Notes: generated from the letters alone by a model not told the origin. A stretch of 64,000 bases of DNA from Candidatus Ichthyocystis hellenicum (GCF_001460935.1 NZ_LN906597.1:420768-484767), one strand, 5' to 3'. Shown: positions 1 to 10,350, counted from the first letter of the stretch. Numbers and translations: made by a program.

Positions 1-21
1 TTAAAGGCTTCAGGTGTATTT

Positions 22-1128
22 ATGGTTGATCATAAGTGGTACAGCGTTATTGATTTCAATTTGCTTGTTAATGCGCTTTTCATTTGTTGTGCCGGACTTC
101 TTGTTGTTTTTTCTGTTAATCCTAGCAAGTTATGGTCTGCTTTTTTTCACATAGGAATTTCATTGGTTCTTATGTATTGGGCAGCAAGTCAGCCCATAAA
201 TAATTTACAGAAAATTGCGGTAAAGTTGTACTTGGTGTCCCTTATTTTGCTGATAGCTGTGTTTTTTGTTGGCGATGTTTCTAAGGGTGCCAGAAGGTGG
301 CTTAATTTTGGAATTTTTAGACTTCAACCGTCAGAGCTCATGAAATCTTCTATTCCATTGCTACTGTCTTCTATATTTTCTCAAAAGGAAGGATGGAACG
401 ATGTTAGGACGCACGTTACAGCTGCTATTGCTTTGATGGTGCCAGTTACGTTGGTGCTTAGACAACCTGACTTGGGCACCGCTTTGCTAATTTTTTCATC
501 CGGGTTTTGTGTTTTGGTTTTGGTGGGACTAAATTGGAAAATTTTGGTATTAGGTGCTGTTGCTTTGGTGTCAATTTATCCCTTTTTATGTGGGGTTCCT
601 CTTCCATCATTTATTGACCAACCATTGTTGCACCCTTACCAATGCAAGAGAGTGATTACTTTTTTAGATCCTTATGCTGACCCTTTTGGTTCAGGATATC
701 ATACCATACAGGCCACAATAGCCATTGGTTCAGGCGGGCTGTGGGGAGAAGGGTGGCTTCGTGGAACTCAGTCTCATCTTGATTTCATTCCTGAAGCTCA
801 TACTGATTTTGCATTTGCTGTTTTTGCCGAGGAGTTTGGATTTTTTGGTTCTGCAATACTAATATTGTTATACGGAAGTTTGATTTTAAGGAGTTTCTGG
901 ATTGCTTGTGGGGCTCAGTCTGTTTTTTCTCGTCTGTTGGCAGGTAGCTTGGCTTGTACTTTTTTGATCTATGTATCTGTTAATATTGGTATGGTTACCG
1001 GTTTGCTTCCAGTGGTTGGTGTTCCTCTACCATATGTTAGTTATGGAGGCTCATCTATGATGACATTGTTTTTTTCTTTGGGATTACTTATGAGCATTCA
1101 TAGGCAGCGCCATTTGGTTTCAGTGTGA
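22..1128 (+). CDS. rodA: Rod-shape SEDS glycosyltransferase RodA
   Basis: A 368-residue polytopic membrane protein of the SEDS family, which polymerises lipid II into glycan strands during side-wall elongation together with PBP2 and the MreBCD system. Many hydrophobic segments span the length. The conserved loop HTDFAFAVFAEEFGFFG lies around residue 260 and the C-terminal PxPYVSYGGSS motif near residue 335, both hallmarks of RodA/FtsW. The short length and the position favour RodA over FtsW. A TAA at 2-4 could be the end of a preceding mrdA (PBP2) gene, but too little is visible to call it. The family assignment is firm. Confidence 0.95.
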   Translation: MVDHKWYSVIDFNLLVNALFICCAGLLVVFSVNPSKLWSAFFHIGISLVLMYWAASQPINNLQKIAVKLYLVSLILLIAVFFVGDVSKGARRWLNFGIFRLQPSELMKSSIPLLLSSIFSQKEGWNDVRTHVTAAIALMVPVTLVLRQPDLGTALLIFSSGFCVLVLVGLNWKILVLGAVALVSIYPFLCGVPLPSFIDQPLLHPYQCKRVITFLDPYADPFGSGYHTIQATIAIGSGGLWGEGWLRGTQSHLDFIPEAHTDFAFAVFAEEFGFFGSAILILLYGSLILRSFWIACGAQSVFSRLLAGSLACTFLIYVSVNIGMVTGLLPVVGVPLPYVSYGGSSMMTLFFSLGLLMSIHRQRHLVSV

Positions 1129-1241
1129 GACATTAGTGTTATCCAATTGATTTTGTATTTGGTGTAAACTTGTCCGGGCCTTTTCTATTTCCTCATCGCG
1201 GAGGATATTTTACTTTTTCACGCTAACTTTTGAAGAAATTT

Positions 1242-2678
1242 ATGGAAGTTGAAACGACGGTTCAGGGGTTTTGGTCTTTTTGCTTGGATAAGCTCCGTGG
1301 TGAGCTCCCAAATCAGCAGTTTTCAACGTGGATCAATCCGCTTTCTGTCGTTGATGACGGACAGGGATCTTCTGATGTTGTGTCTGTGGTTGCCCCGAAT
1401 CGTTTTGTTTTGCAATGGATAAGAGAAAGATATCTTCCTCGTGTTCAGCAGTTGGCAGAAGAGTACTGGGGAGACTCTGTAAAAGTTGTTCTTGTTTTGC
1501 CAAAAACATCTTCCTCTAGGCAGCCTTCGTCCTTATCGGTTAGTGTGGCAAGCCCCACAAAAGGTGGTGATTTACGTCGAGACGATGGTGTAGTAGTTGC
1601 CTCGACAGAGTTTCCTGCTCCGGTTGCTTCTTCTGATCATTCGCGTAGTGCTTACGAACGTACACGTTTGAATATACATTTGAATTTTGCTGAATTAGTG
1701 AGGGGGAAGGCAAATGATTTGGCTAATGCTGCTGCTCGTCAAGTTGCTCAAAGCCCTGGTTATTCTTATAACCCTCTGTTTATTTATGGGGGAGTTGGCT
1801 TGGGCAAGACCCACCTTATACAAGCTATAGGCAACGAGGCTTTCAGAAACAATTCAGCTAGAGTGGTTAGATATATTCATGCCAACGATTATTATGCTGA
1901 TGTTGTTAAGGCCTACCAACAAGGGTCTTTTGATTCATTTGCTAGGTACTACAGATCTTTGGATGTTCTTTTGATTGATGACATTCAGTTTTTTAATAAT
2001 AAAACGAGGACCCAGGAAGAGTTTTTTCATGTGTTTAATGCACTAATAGAGTCAAAGAAGCAAATCGTTATTACATGTGATACCTATCCTAAAGATATAA
2101 CAGGACTAAGTGATCGCTTGATTTCTCGTTTTGACTGGGGATTGACGGTTGCTATTGAGCCTCCGGAACCGGAAATGAGAGTTGCTATTCTTATGAAGAA
2201 AGCAGAGTCAGAAGGGATTATTCTTCATGAGGATGTGTCGTTCTTTATCGCTAAACACCTTAAGTCTAATGTTAGGGAGCTAGAAGGGGCGCTAAATAAA
2301 GTTTTGGCGTATGCTCGTTTTCATGGCAGAGACATTACTCTTGAGTTGGCGCGAGAGGCTTTGAAAGATCTTCTTAACACCTATAATAGACAAATTACCA
2401 TTGATCTTATACAAAAAACTGTTGCTGATTACTTCAAGATCAAGGTGTCTGAGCTTTATTCTAAGAAAAGATCTATTGGTATTGCAAGGCCGCGTCAGAT
2501 AGCTATGGCTTTGGCAAGGGAGCTTACACCTGCCAGTTTGCCTCTAATAGGAGAAGCTTTTGGTGGACGAGATCATACAACTGTACTTCATGCTTGCAGG
2601 CATGTTGCCAGTTTGCGCCAAAAAGATCCGCGAATAAATCACGACGTTCACGTTCTGCTCCAGGTTCTCAAAGGATAG
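1242..2678 (+). CDS. dnaA: Chromosomal replication initiator DnaA
   Basis: AAA+ initiator that binds DnaA boxes and opens the origin. Domain I covers about residues 1-85 and is followed by a Ser-rich linker. The Walker A motif GGVGLGKT is near residue 185, Walker B is LLIDDIQFF, and the C-terminal DNA-binding signature GRDHTTVLHACRHV is near residue 445. I chose the ATG at 1242, preceded by GAAGAA; a TTG at 1230 would add four residues. The gene is not followed by dnaN, and no cluster of DnaA boxes is visible nearby, only one imperfect TTATCCAAT at about 1140. This is therefore probably not oriC. It ends two bases from the convergent mreD stop. Confidence 0.97.
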   Translation: MEVETTVQGFWSFCLDKLRGELPNQQFSTWINPLSVVDDGQGSSDVVSVVAPNRFVLQWIRERYLPRVQQLAEEYWGDSVKVVLVLPKTSSSRQPSSLSVSVASPTKGGDLRRDDGVVVASTEFPAPVASSDHSRSAYERTRLNIHLNFAELVRGKANDLANAAARQVAQSPGYSYNPLFIYGGVGLGKTHLIQAIGNEAFRNNSARVVRYIHANDYYADVVKAYQQGSFDSFARYYRSLDVLLIDDIQFFNNKTRTQEEFFHVFNALIESKKQIVITCDTYPKDITGLSDRLISRFDWGLTVAIEPPEPEMRVAILMKKAESEGIILHEDVSFFIAKHLKSNVRELEGALNKVLAYARFHGRDITLELAREALKDLLNTYNRQITIDLIQKTVADYFKIKVSELYSKKRSIGIARPRQIAMALARELTPASLPLIGEAFGGRDHTTVLHACRHVASLRQKDPRINHDVHVLLQVLKG

Positions 2679-2680
2679 GA

Positions 2681-3196
2681 CTATATGGGGGTCTCGTTTG
2701 ATGATGTTGGCTTAAGCTGAGGGGATAGCAGTATGCTGGCGAATACGGGGTACATTGCTGCTGATACAATTGGTGACACTACTATACCTATTTGTTGGTA
2801 TTTGCCAGCAAATATTATGAACATTATTGCTGTTAATGTGTTTTTGATCGATAGTACTAGCAATATAAGCAGAGCTTGGGCCCTTAGTGGTAGAGATAAG
2901 AAACGCACCGATATTTTATTTGCAATGGCAGTTGTTACCGTATAGCAAAGGGCGTTCTGTCCAATTGTTGTGTTGAAGTAGAGGTCGGTCAGAATTCCAA
3001 TCAAGAATCCTGTTCCTGATTTGATGATTCTGTTTTCGCGCAAACACCAAAAGAAAAAGACTGTGTCTAAAATATTTATGAACTCAGCGGCTTTTCCTAT
3101 GGATAAATTGATCAAAAAAGAAGCTATGATGGTGGATTGAACAAATAATGGATTAACTGGGAGCAAAATTGTATGTTTTCCACGAAGAAGCGGCAT
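2681..3196 (-). CDS. mreD: Rod-shape-determining protein MreD
   Basis: A 171-residue integral membrane protein with about five hydrophobic segments, the usual size and architecture of MreD. It links MreC to the elongation complex in the inner membrane. It is last in a minus-strand mreB-mreC-mreD operon, 15 bases after mreC. Sequence conservation in MreD is low, so the call rests on topology and context together. Its stop lies back-to-back with that of dnaA, leaving no room for an intergenic terminator. Confidence 0.88.
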   Translation of the reverse strand: MPLLRGKHTILLPVNPLFVQSTIIASFLINLSIGKAAEFINILDTVFFFWCLRENRIIKSGTGFLIGILTDLYFNTTIGQNALCYTVTTAIANKISVRFLSLPLRAQALLILLVLSIKNTLTAIMFIIFAGKYQQIGIVVSPIVSAAMYPVFASILLSPQLKPTSSNETPI

Positions 3197-3211
3197 TTTG
3201 TTACACCTCTG

Positions 3212-4123
3212 TCATTGTCGATAGATAGATTTTTGGGCAACGTAGAGTTTTTCTTCTCCTAGTTGTATTACCTTGCGCGAAGGAATTACTATTACATATG
3301 GCGATAGTTTTTCTGTTGCGATTGGCTCAGTTGTTGCTTCCACTGTGTTTGCGTTGCTATTTTTTACGACGCTTATTATAGTTCCAACGCGAATGTGCCT
3401 CGGGTACAGTCCATCTATTCCTGATGTAACTACGGTATTTCCTGGCTCAATGTTGCTGTTCTGAGGCATCAATATTACTGATAGTGATTTACCTCTACCA
3501 ACTGTTATTCCGGTAACTCCGCTAGGAAGTATCTCCACAGGAGTTTCCTGGTTGATTGCAGATAAGAGAGTTACTTCTGCATAATGCTGATACAGTCTGG
3601 TGACTTGACCGATTAGTCCTTGTTCATTTATTACTGGGTTGCCAAGCGCAATGCCATCGGATAGTCCCTTATTAAGGGTTAATTCAGTTATAAAAGGGTT
3701 TAGCCCCACTTTTATGATTTGGGCTGTGATCGAGTGCAGGTAATGGTTTTCATTATTTAGTTTTAGAATCCTGGATAAATTGTCGTTCTGTTCTTTTAGT
3801 GAACTGGTGTAGGCTTCTTGTACTTTTTGTCTAGATAACTCCCTGGATAACTCTGATACTTTTTGTGCGTTTGTCATGGCATTAGCAAATGCCGATGAGA
3901 CCCTATATGGAAGCTCCAAAAACTTCATAAGGGATTCTTGAAATGGCTTCACGCAAGATCCTACAAAGAACTTTACCTCCTCCAGCCTGTGAAGTTTGTA
4001 GTCCAATGTCATTAAGCTCAAAGAAAGAACCACGTAAAATATGACCCACATTTTCTCATGCAGCTCATTTCTCCTGAAGAAAATTCGTTCTTTCTCAATT
4101 GTTACTTTTTCAGGACAAGACAT
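3212..4123 (-). CDS. mreC: Rod-shape-determining protein MreC
   Basis: A bitopic inner-membrane protein of 303 residues that scaffolds the elongasome in the periplasm. One transmembrane segment lies around residues 25-42. A coiled-coil stretch follows (about 75-120, rich in Glu, Gln, Lys and Leu), then the beta-rich MreC domain with the family segment NEQGLIGQVTRLYQHYAEVTLL. It starts three bases downstream of the mreB stop, so the two are surely co-transcribed. No abnormality seen. Confidence 0.95.
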   Translation of the reverse strand: MSCPEKVTIEKERIFFRRNELHEKMWVIFYVVLSLSLMTLDYKLHRLEEVKFFVGSCVKPFQESLMKFLELPYRVSSAFANAMTNAQKVSELSRELSRQKVQEAYTSSLKEQNDNLSRILKLNNENHYLHSITAQIIKVGLNPFITELTLNKGLSDGIALGNPVINEQGLIGQVTRLYQHYAEVTLLSAINQETPVEILPSGVTGITVGRGKSLSVILMPQNSNIEPGNTVVTSGIDGLYPRHIRVGTIISVVKNSNANTVEATTEPIATEKLSPYVIVIPSRKVIQLGEEKLYVAQKSIYRQ

Positions 4124-4126
4124 TGT

Positions 4127-5395
<1,269 letters not shown>

Positions 5396-5710
5396 ATGGA
5401 GAAAAAAGTTTCCATGGTAGTAACAGATGAAGATGTCTATGATCTGGCAGCAGTATCCAGGATTAGTTTGTCTGAGACAGATTGCCAAATTTTTAGGGAT
5501 CATTTGGCTAATATTTTTTTGACTATAGATGAGTTGTCAAGGGTAGAATGTGATGGTGATACCGAGCCGTTAATTTACCCTCTAGGGGATGGAATTGAGG
5601 TCAGGGACGATGTTTCCTATGTATGTGACTGTAGTTCACAGCTAGGGAGCAAAGCCCCCCTTTTCGATAAAGGACTATACCTTGTTCCTCCTGTTATTTC
5701 CAAAAGATGA
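5396..5710 (+). CDS. gatC: Asp-tRNA(Asn)/Glu-tRNA(Gln) amidotransferase subunit GatC
   Basis: A 104-residue small subunit of the GatCAB amidotransferase, which wraps around GatA and stabilises the complex that converts misacylated Glu-tRNA(Gln) and Asp-tRNA(Asn) to Gln- and Asn-tRNA. The N-terminal DEDVYDLAAVSRISLSE and the later PLGDGIEVRDDV segments follow the family pattern, where the latter is usually LR(x)D. It overlaps gatA by four bases, so translation is coupled. gatB, the third subunit, does not follow. Confidence 0.92.
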   Translation: MEKKVSMVVTDEDVYDLAAVSRISLSETDCQIFRDHLANIFLTIDELSRVECDGDTEPLIYPLGDGIEVRDDVSYVCDCSSQLGSKAPLFDKGLYLVPPVISKR

Positions 5711-7188
5711 GTTCCATGTTTTTTAAATCAGCAGTTGATTTGTCCAAAGATCTTATTGAAAGAAGGGTGTCCTGTGAGGAATTGGTTTCCTTGTTTATGG
5801 ATAGAATAGAGCAGCTTAATCCGATTGTTAATGCCGTTATTTCATTTAATCGAGAGAAGGCTTTGCAGAAAGCAAGGATCATAGACAATAAGCGCCTTAG
5901 AAAGTCTGAGGTTGTTTCGCGGTGTGCTGGATTGCCCATAATTCATAAAGACATCTTGTGTACCGTTGATTTTCCGACTACTTGTGGGTCGAGGATGTTA
6001 AAGGATTTTGTTAGTCCTTATGATGCTCATGTTGTTTCTGTGCTTGAGAAGAAGGGCTTGGTTTCTCTAGGAAAGTCAAATATGGACGAGTTTGCGATGG
6101 GGGCATCGAATGAAAACTCGTTTTTTGGTCCGGCCTGCAACCCTTGGGCTCTTGATCGCGTTCCTGGAGGTTCATCTGGTGGTTCTGCTGTTGTTATTTC
6201 GGCTGGGTTGGCGCCGCTTTCTACAGGCACAGATACCGGGGGCTCAGTTAGACAGCCGGCTGCACTTACAGGGGTTACTGCACTTAAACCAACTTATGGT
6301 CTGGTTTCTCGTTACGGACTGGTTTCCTTTGCTTCTTCTTTTGATCAGGTAGGTCCTATGGCCCGATCGGTGGCAGATTGTGCTTTTATTCTTCAGGAAA
6401 TGGTGGACTATGATAGTAGAGACTCAACTCAGTCTAATAGGCCTCCGGTTAATTATTTTGATGACTTGATGGCACAGGGTGTGGACTTATCCGGCATTAC
6501 TGTTGGTCTTGTAAAAGAATTTTTTCCGCCGTCGTTAGATGCGGATGTCCTTTCAGTGGTTGAGTTAGCTATTGATGAGTTACGCAAGATGGGGGCCAAT
6601 GTTAAGCTGGTGTCGTTACCCAAGGTTGGTCTTTCTGTGCCTCTTTACTATGTACTGTCTTCTGCTGAAGCTTCCTCTAACATGGCTCGTTTTGATGGGG
6701 TTAGGTATGGATTTCGTTCTACCTTGCCGTTTAATTCTTTGGATGAGTTCTACTCCAATACGCGGGGAGAGGGGTTTGGGGTTGAGGTTAAGCGACGCAT
6801 TCTTACCGGTAATTTTGTTCTATCTTCTAGCAATTATGAGCGTTATTATTTGCGGGCCCAGAAAATTAGGCGTCTTGTTTCACAGGAGATTATCTCTGTT
6901 CTCTCCTCGTGTGATGTTCTTGCGGGACCAACCTCTCCTACAGTTGCTTTTAGAATAGGAGAGAGGGCCGAGAATGCTATAGACATGTATTATTCAGATA
7001 TTTTTACTATCCCGGCAAATTTGGCAGGTCTTCCTGCTATTACTGTTCCTTGTGGTTTTTCTAATAATCTTCCTGTTGGTTTGCAATTTATCTCTAGTCA
7101 CTTTGGCGAGCCGTGTTTATTTCGTGTTGGCCATGCTTTTCAGTGTCGTACCGATTATCATAAACAATATCCCAATATTATCTCGTAA
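5707..7188 (+). CDS. gatA: Asp-tRNA(Asn)/Glu-tRNA(Gln) amidotransferase subunit GatA
   Basis: A 493-residue amidase-signature enzyme that hydrolyses glutamine to supply ammonia for tRNA transamidation. The catalytic Ser-cisSer-Lys triad is intact: the lysine in HKDILC near residue 80, and the serines in GGSSGGSA (about 155) and TDTGGSVRQPAA (about 175). The length is normal. The protein needs GatB, which binds the tRNA and activates the acyl group, yet gatB is absent from its usual place directly downstream. A non-coding stretch and a paralogue array follow instead. Confidence 0.97.
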   Translation: MSSMFFKSAVDLSKDLIERRVSCEELVSLFMDRIEQLNPIVNAVISFNREKALQKARIIDNKRLRKSEVVSRCAGLPIIHKDILCTVDFPTTCGSRMLKDFVSPYDAHVVSVLEKKGLVSLGKSNMDEFAMGASNENSFFGPACNPWALDRVPGGSSGGSAVVISAGLAPLSTGTDTGGSVRQPAALTGVTALKPTYGLVSRYGLVSFASSFDQVGPMARSVADCAFILQEMVDYDSRDSTQSNRPPVNYFDDLMAQGVDLSGITVGLVKEFFPPSLDADVLSVVELAIDELRKMGANVKLVSLPKVGLSVPLYYVLSSAEASSNMARFDGVRYGFRSTLPFNSLDEFYSNTRGEGFGVEVKRRILTGNFVLSSSNYERYYLRAQKIRRLVSQEIISVLSSCDVLAGPTSPTVAFRIGERAENAIDMYYSDIFTIPANLAGLPAITVPCGFSNNLPVGLQFISSHFGEPCLFRVGHAFQCRTDYHKQYPNIIS

Positions 7189-7545
7189 ACTGATATTAAT
7201 CAGCAATATATAAATGATAAATCCAAATTTAGTTGGCGAGTATTAAGTTTATGTGCTTAGTTGGTCTTTTTGTTTGATCATATTATTAACATTAAACATG
7301 AATTTAATCTTTTGACCTTGTGTTATTGTTTCGGTGATCTATTTATTTTTATTCTTGAGCCGGAAGATGTTGTTGTGACAGCGTGCGATTTATCTGCGGA
7401 TGTAGTTTTACTTATATTTAAGGCGACTAGTAGCAGTAGGTGATAATTAAATTTTTCATGCTGCCAATGATAGATAATAGTTAATCAATGGCTGTTTTTA
7501 TGCCGATCACTTGTGTGATGTTCTTCGTCATGAATTATTGAAGGG

Positions 7546-7710
7546 GTGATTCATGTAGATGAGGAATTATTTAGTGCTGAGTGGTTTTTTGTGCGGCAGA
7601 GAGCTATTTTTAAGTATAGCTTTCTACAAAATGATGTTTTCCTGTTAGAAAAGCCGGTACTAGACCCTCTAGAGTTAATACGTATTTGGTTTTGGCATAG
7701 GAATTTATAA
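7546..7710 (+). pseudogene. Possible C-terminal scrap of the array family
   Basis: A 54-codon open frame starting at a GTG. Near its start it reads VDEELFSAEWFFVRQ, which resembles the family ending (member A: IDEEFFGRWFAPEG; member F: SEEFFAAYFTPEG). The rest does not resemble the core, and the Pro-Glu-Gly motif is not kept. If real, it is a decayed fragment upstream of the first intact member. The match is short and could be chance. Confidence 0.25.
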
Positions 7711-7840
7711 CGAAGGAAAACGGTTGTTTTTTGTAGAAGAGGGTTTTTGTTATCACTATGTGTTGATGTGGTGTTTTTGGTAAATAGGCGCTGTTGGGTG
7801 TTGTTAGTTAAGATTTAAATTACTATTGGTGAATTATATA

Positions 7841-7870
7841 ACCAGGAAGGTATATTTTGTTGTTCCTGGT
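7841..7870. other. Perfect 8-base inverted repeat
   Basis: ACCAGGAA and TTCCTGGT flank a 14-base loop. The stem is perfect, but the downstream bases (GTATTTATAG) are not a clean T-tract, so terminator activity is doubtful. It may be a structured element or protein-binding site in the long spacer upstream of member A. Confidence 0.35.
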
Positions 7871-8030
7871 GTATTTATAGATTGTGTGTTTGCTGAAATT
7901 ATTATGACAGGAAGATATTTTGATGAAAGCCAGGCATGAATTTATATTTTCTTCGATTGAATAATATTTTTGATACTCTCGTGCCACCCCCCCTGTCGAC
8001 TTTCTAATAATAGATAGAAGGATGTAAGTG

Positions 8031-8058
8031 CTGCGGGCATAAACCCACAGGCCTTTTT
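8031..8058 (+). terminator. Candidate terminator-like hairpin
   Basis: CTGCGGG and CCCACAG pair around a CATAAA loop with one internal mismatch, and a run of five T follows after GCC. The geometry resembles a weak factor-independent terminator in the long spacer between gatA and member A, but it is 850 bases beyond gatA. Confidence 0.3.
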
Positions 8059-8407
8059 ACTACCCAAGCAAGATTGTCAGGACCTCCTGTTATATTTATG
8101 TGTGCTTAGGTGGGCTATTCCCATTTCATGTTGTGCGCATACTTAAGTGTTTCGTTGGGTACCGTAAGTGATGTTATGGCGAGGCAATAATTAAACTAAT
8201 TAGTGAAGTGCACCGTAGCAATGAGTAATACTTATTTGGTAATTCTTGGTCATAAGTTGTAGGGTTGTTTGTGTAGTTGTAACAAGTGAGTTTTTAATTA
8301 TATTGACCAAATGTGATTTATTTTTTATTTAATATAATTTACGGAATTATAACAGCATAAAATCTATTTGTAAGATCTATTGCTTTGTATATTGAAGGGT
8401 GAGCATT

Positions 8408-9577
8408 ATGTCGAGTGTTAAGGAAGTGCCTTTTGATATTTGTGATAGTGATTTAATGCAGGGGGAAGGTGTTTTTTCTGATCTTTATGCGGACCTTATT
8501 CAGGAGGGCAGTAGAGGATTGGGTATAATTACCGGATATGTAAATAATGAAGGCGAGGGTCAGGGTTTGGTATCTGCTTGTAATGAATTGTCTGGAGTGG
8601 AAGGAGTTGTGGTCTTAGAAGGTGAGGAATTGTTTGCTGAGTTAGTAATAGAAGGAGATAGAGTAATAATCGACGGAGATAGGATAATTATAGAAGGAGA
8701 TAGGATAGTAATAGAAGGAGCTGATGTAACAATAGAAACTGAAGGGGCTGAAGTATTAATAGAGGGTGCGGATGTAGTGTATGAAGAATCTAATCTCGGA
8801 GGGATAATAGAAAGGGCCGTTGGTTATTATTGTGATAATGTTGATGTGGGATCCCTAGTGAAAAAAATAATAAGAGATGTTTTGATTAGGTTTACTAGTG
8901 AAAATATTTGTGAGTATGAGTATAAGCAGATAGGCTCTTTATCTGGAGCAATTGGTGGTTTTTCCGATTTCGTATTTGATGCTGGTGGTGTAATAGAATG
9001 CCCTAGCCAGGAAGAAGTAGTAGATGCAATTCTTCGTGTGGCAGTTAATATTGTGATAGGAGTAGATGCTGGTTGTGGCTTTTTATCAAATGCCTCTAAG
9101 TTAGTGAGATTGTATTTTACATATAGTTTGGGAATTAGCGCTGGCGACTTAATTCGGACATTGGTAGATGGTGGAGAGGGAGGAGATGTTTATGTCCTTT
9201 CCGGGGAAGGATTTGATGTTGATACCGCTGGGCTGTTATATCATTTGTTAAGATTGGGGTTTAGCCAAGGAGAGGCATATAGTATCGCTTCAGACGTGGT
9301 GGTTCATTGGTTGGAGGATTTTAGTTTTTTGGTAAAAGTCATGGCGGGCACAGATGTTTGTTGTTGTAACAATAGGTATTTTGAAGACGTTTACTTTAGG
9401 TCTACTATCAACCCTGACAATGTAGCTATGTTACTGGGGGGGATTATCTCTTTACTGATTTTATTCCCAGAGGTGCTGCATCCAAACTTTGTGTGGGGCG
9501 AGATAGACGAGGAATTTTTTGGGCGCTGGTTTGCTCCAGAAGGATGTTGTTCCGTGAGGTGCGAGAGAGAGGGCTAG
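8408..9577 (+). CDS. Array family member A, unknown function
   Basis: A 389-residue protein of a family I do not recognise. The ATG at 8408 follows GAAGGG at 8394-8399; a GTG at 8399 overlaps that site and is less likely. Residues 1-78 are acidic and variable, and 81-124 are a tandem 7-residue repeat (consensus IEGDRVI). The conserved core follows from about 130: FTSENICEYEYKQ, then EEVVDAILRVAVN, GVDAGC, MAGTDVCCCNNRYFEDV, LLILFPEVLHP, and the ending EEFFGRWFAPEGCCSVR. There is no signal peptide and no clear transmembrane segment. Six more intact paralogues follow on the same strand. The gene is certainly coding; the function is open. Confidence 0.85.
   Translation: MSSVKEVPFDICDSDLMQGEGVFSDLYADLIQEGSRGLGIITGYVNNEGEGQGLVSACNELSGVEGVVVLEGEELFAELVIEGDRVIIDGDRIIIEGDRIVIEGADVTIETEGAEVLIEGADVVYEESNLGGIIERAVGYYCDNVDVGSLVKKIIRDVLIRFTSENICEYEYKQIGSLSGAIGGFSDFVFDAGGVIECPSQEEVVDAILRVAVNIVIGVDAGCGFLSNASKLVRLYFTYSLGISAGDLIRTLVDGGEGGDVYVLSGEGFDVDTAGLLYHLLRLGFSQGEAYSIASDVVVHWLEDFSFLVKVMAGTDVCCCNNRYFEDVYFRSTINPDNVAMLLGGIISLLILFPEVLHPNFVWGEIDEEFFGRWFAPEGCCSVRCEREG
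8648..8779 (+). repeat. 21-base (7-residue) tandem repeat in member A
   Basis: Six units encode IEGDRVI, IDGDRII, IEGDRIV, IEGADVT, a 9-residue variant IETEGAEVL, and IEGADVV. The bases also repeat (variants of ATAGAAGGAGATAGGATA), so the copy number can change by slippage in steps of seven residues without a frameshift. The alternating beta-branched and Gly/Asp pattern suggests a short beta-solenoid-like stalk, which is inference. No other member has this repeat. Confidence 0.8.
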
Positions 9578-9593
9578 TTTTTATAGTCCGTAT

Positions 9594-9690
9594 TCTCAGT
9601 TGTTTTGAAATTAATTTCTAGGTTCTTGTTGTGATGTGTCTCTATTTTCGGGGGGCTATTCCGTGAGAAATTAAACAGTGGCATCCGTTA
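9594..9690 (+). repeat. Diverged flank repeat, copy 1
   Basis: The sequence after member A shares landmarks with 10218-10350, downstream of the decayed copy: CAGTTGTTTT, then AATTxATTTCTAGGTxCTTG, then a (G)AAATTAAACAGTGG-like block. The order and spacing agree although many bases differ. This indicates that a gene copy and its 3' flank were duplicated together. Confidence 0.5.
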
Positions 9691-9691
9691 T

Positions 9692-9917
9692 CTGGTAAAA
9701 GTAATGGCGGGCGCATGTATTTATTGCAGCGGCAATATGTGTTTTATGGATGTTTTGTTTAAATCTTTTCTTAACGTGTATCTATGTTACTGGATCTAAT
9801 TGTATCTCTGCTCGTTTTTTTCCCAGAGGTATTGCCTCCAAGATTTTCATGGATAGATATAGATAAAGAATTTTTAGCTCCTAGTTTGCTTTGGGTAGTT
9901 GTTATGTGAAGAGCTAG
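9692..9917 (+). pseudogene. Decayed copy of the array family core (C-terminal part)
   Basis: Translation gives LVKVMAGACIYCSGNMCFMDVLF, matching LVKVMAGTDVCCCNNRYFEDVYF of member A. A frame change near 9785 leads into IVSLLVFFPEVLPPRFSW (compare ISLLILFPEVLHPNFVW) and IDIDKEFLAP. A second frame change gives LGSCYVKS-stop (compare PEGRCSVK-stop). The alignment runs to the family's natural C-terminus. At least two frameshifts and the lack of the N-terminal half show it is non-functional. Confidence 0.85.
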
Positions 9918-10217
9918 AGCACACACCTGAAAATAATCATAATTAACTAATTATAACTGCTGACTTATGTTTCAGACGTTGTTTGTTAACTGAAGGAATG
10001 GTATTCCATGAAGTTTTTCATAGTGTGATATGTACTGTATTTGTCTTTGCGGAGTGGAGGGAAGATATAGATTTTGCTATTATGACGTTGATTTTTGGCA
10101 AATTTGTTCTTTGTTATCCTGGATACTTGCAAAGCATGATCTCGGCGGTATTTTGTCGCTAACGGGGAGTGTATTCGCCCACTAGGGCGCGTTGGTTCTT
10201 TCTATTACAATGCTGCC

Positions 10218-10350
10218 TTCAGTTGTTTTAGTGTAAGGAAATTATTTTCTGTTTTTCCATTGAGTTGCAATTCATTTCTAGGTGCTTGGTGAGCTGTGCT
10301 TGTTTCTGGTATGTAGTGTATTATTTAGTGTAAAGTTAAGCAGTGATGCG
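10218..10350 (+). repeat. Diverged flank repeat, copy 2
   Basis: Partner of the 9594-9690 segment: TTCAGTTGTTTT, a 35-base insertion relative to copy 1, then CAATTCATTTCTAGGTGCTTGG and later AGTTAAGCAGTG. It lies downstream of the decayed core just as copy 1 lies downstream of intact member A. Confidence 0.5.

Larger units (their letters stand above)
7189..8407. other. Long non-coding spacer after gatA
   Basis: About 1.2 kb with no convincing gene, very unlike the compact gene spacing elsewhere. It holds a possible scrap of the array family (7546-7710), a clean hairpin (7841-7870), a terminator-like hairpin (8031-8058) and an AT-rich stretch before member A that probably carries its promoter. 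An open frame at 7261-7443 encodes nothing I recognise. This is the position where gatB would be expected in related bacteria; I could not see gatB remnants by eye. Confidence 0.5.

Noticed and set aside
1129-1229. Possible oriC upstream of dnaA
   Set aside because: Only one imperfect DnaA box (TTATCCAAT) is visible, there is no AT-rich unwinding element with repeats, and no dnaN is nearby.
7261-7443. Open frame of 60 codons after gatA
   Set aside because: No good ribosome binding site, no recognisable homology, and a composition like the surrounding spacer.
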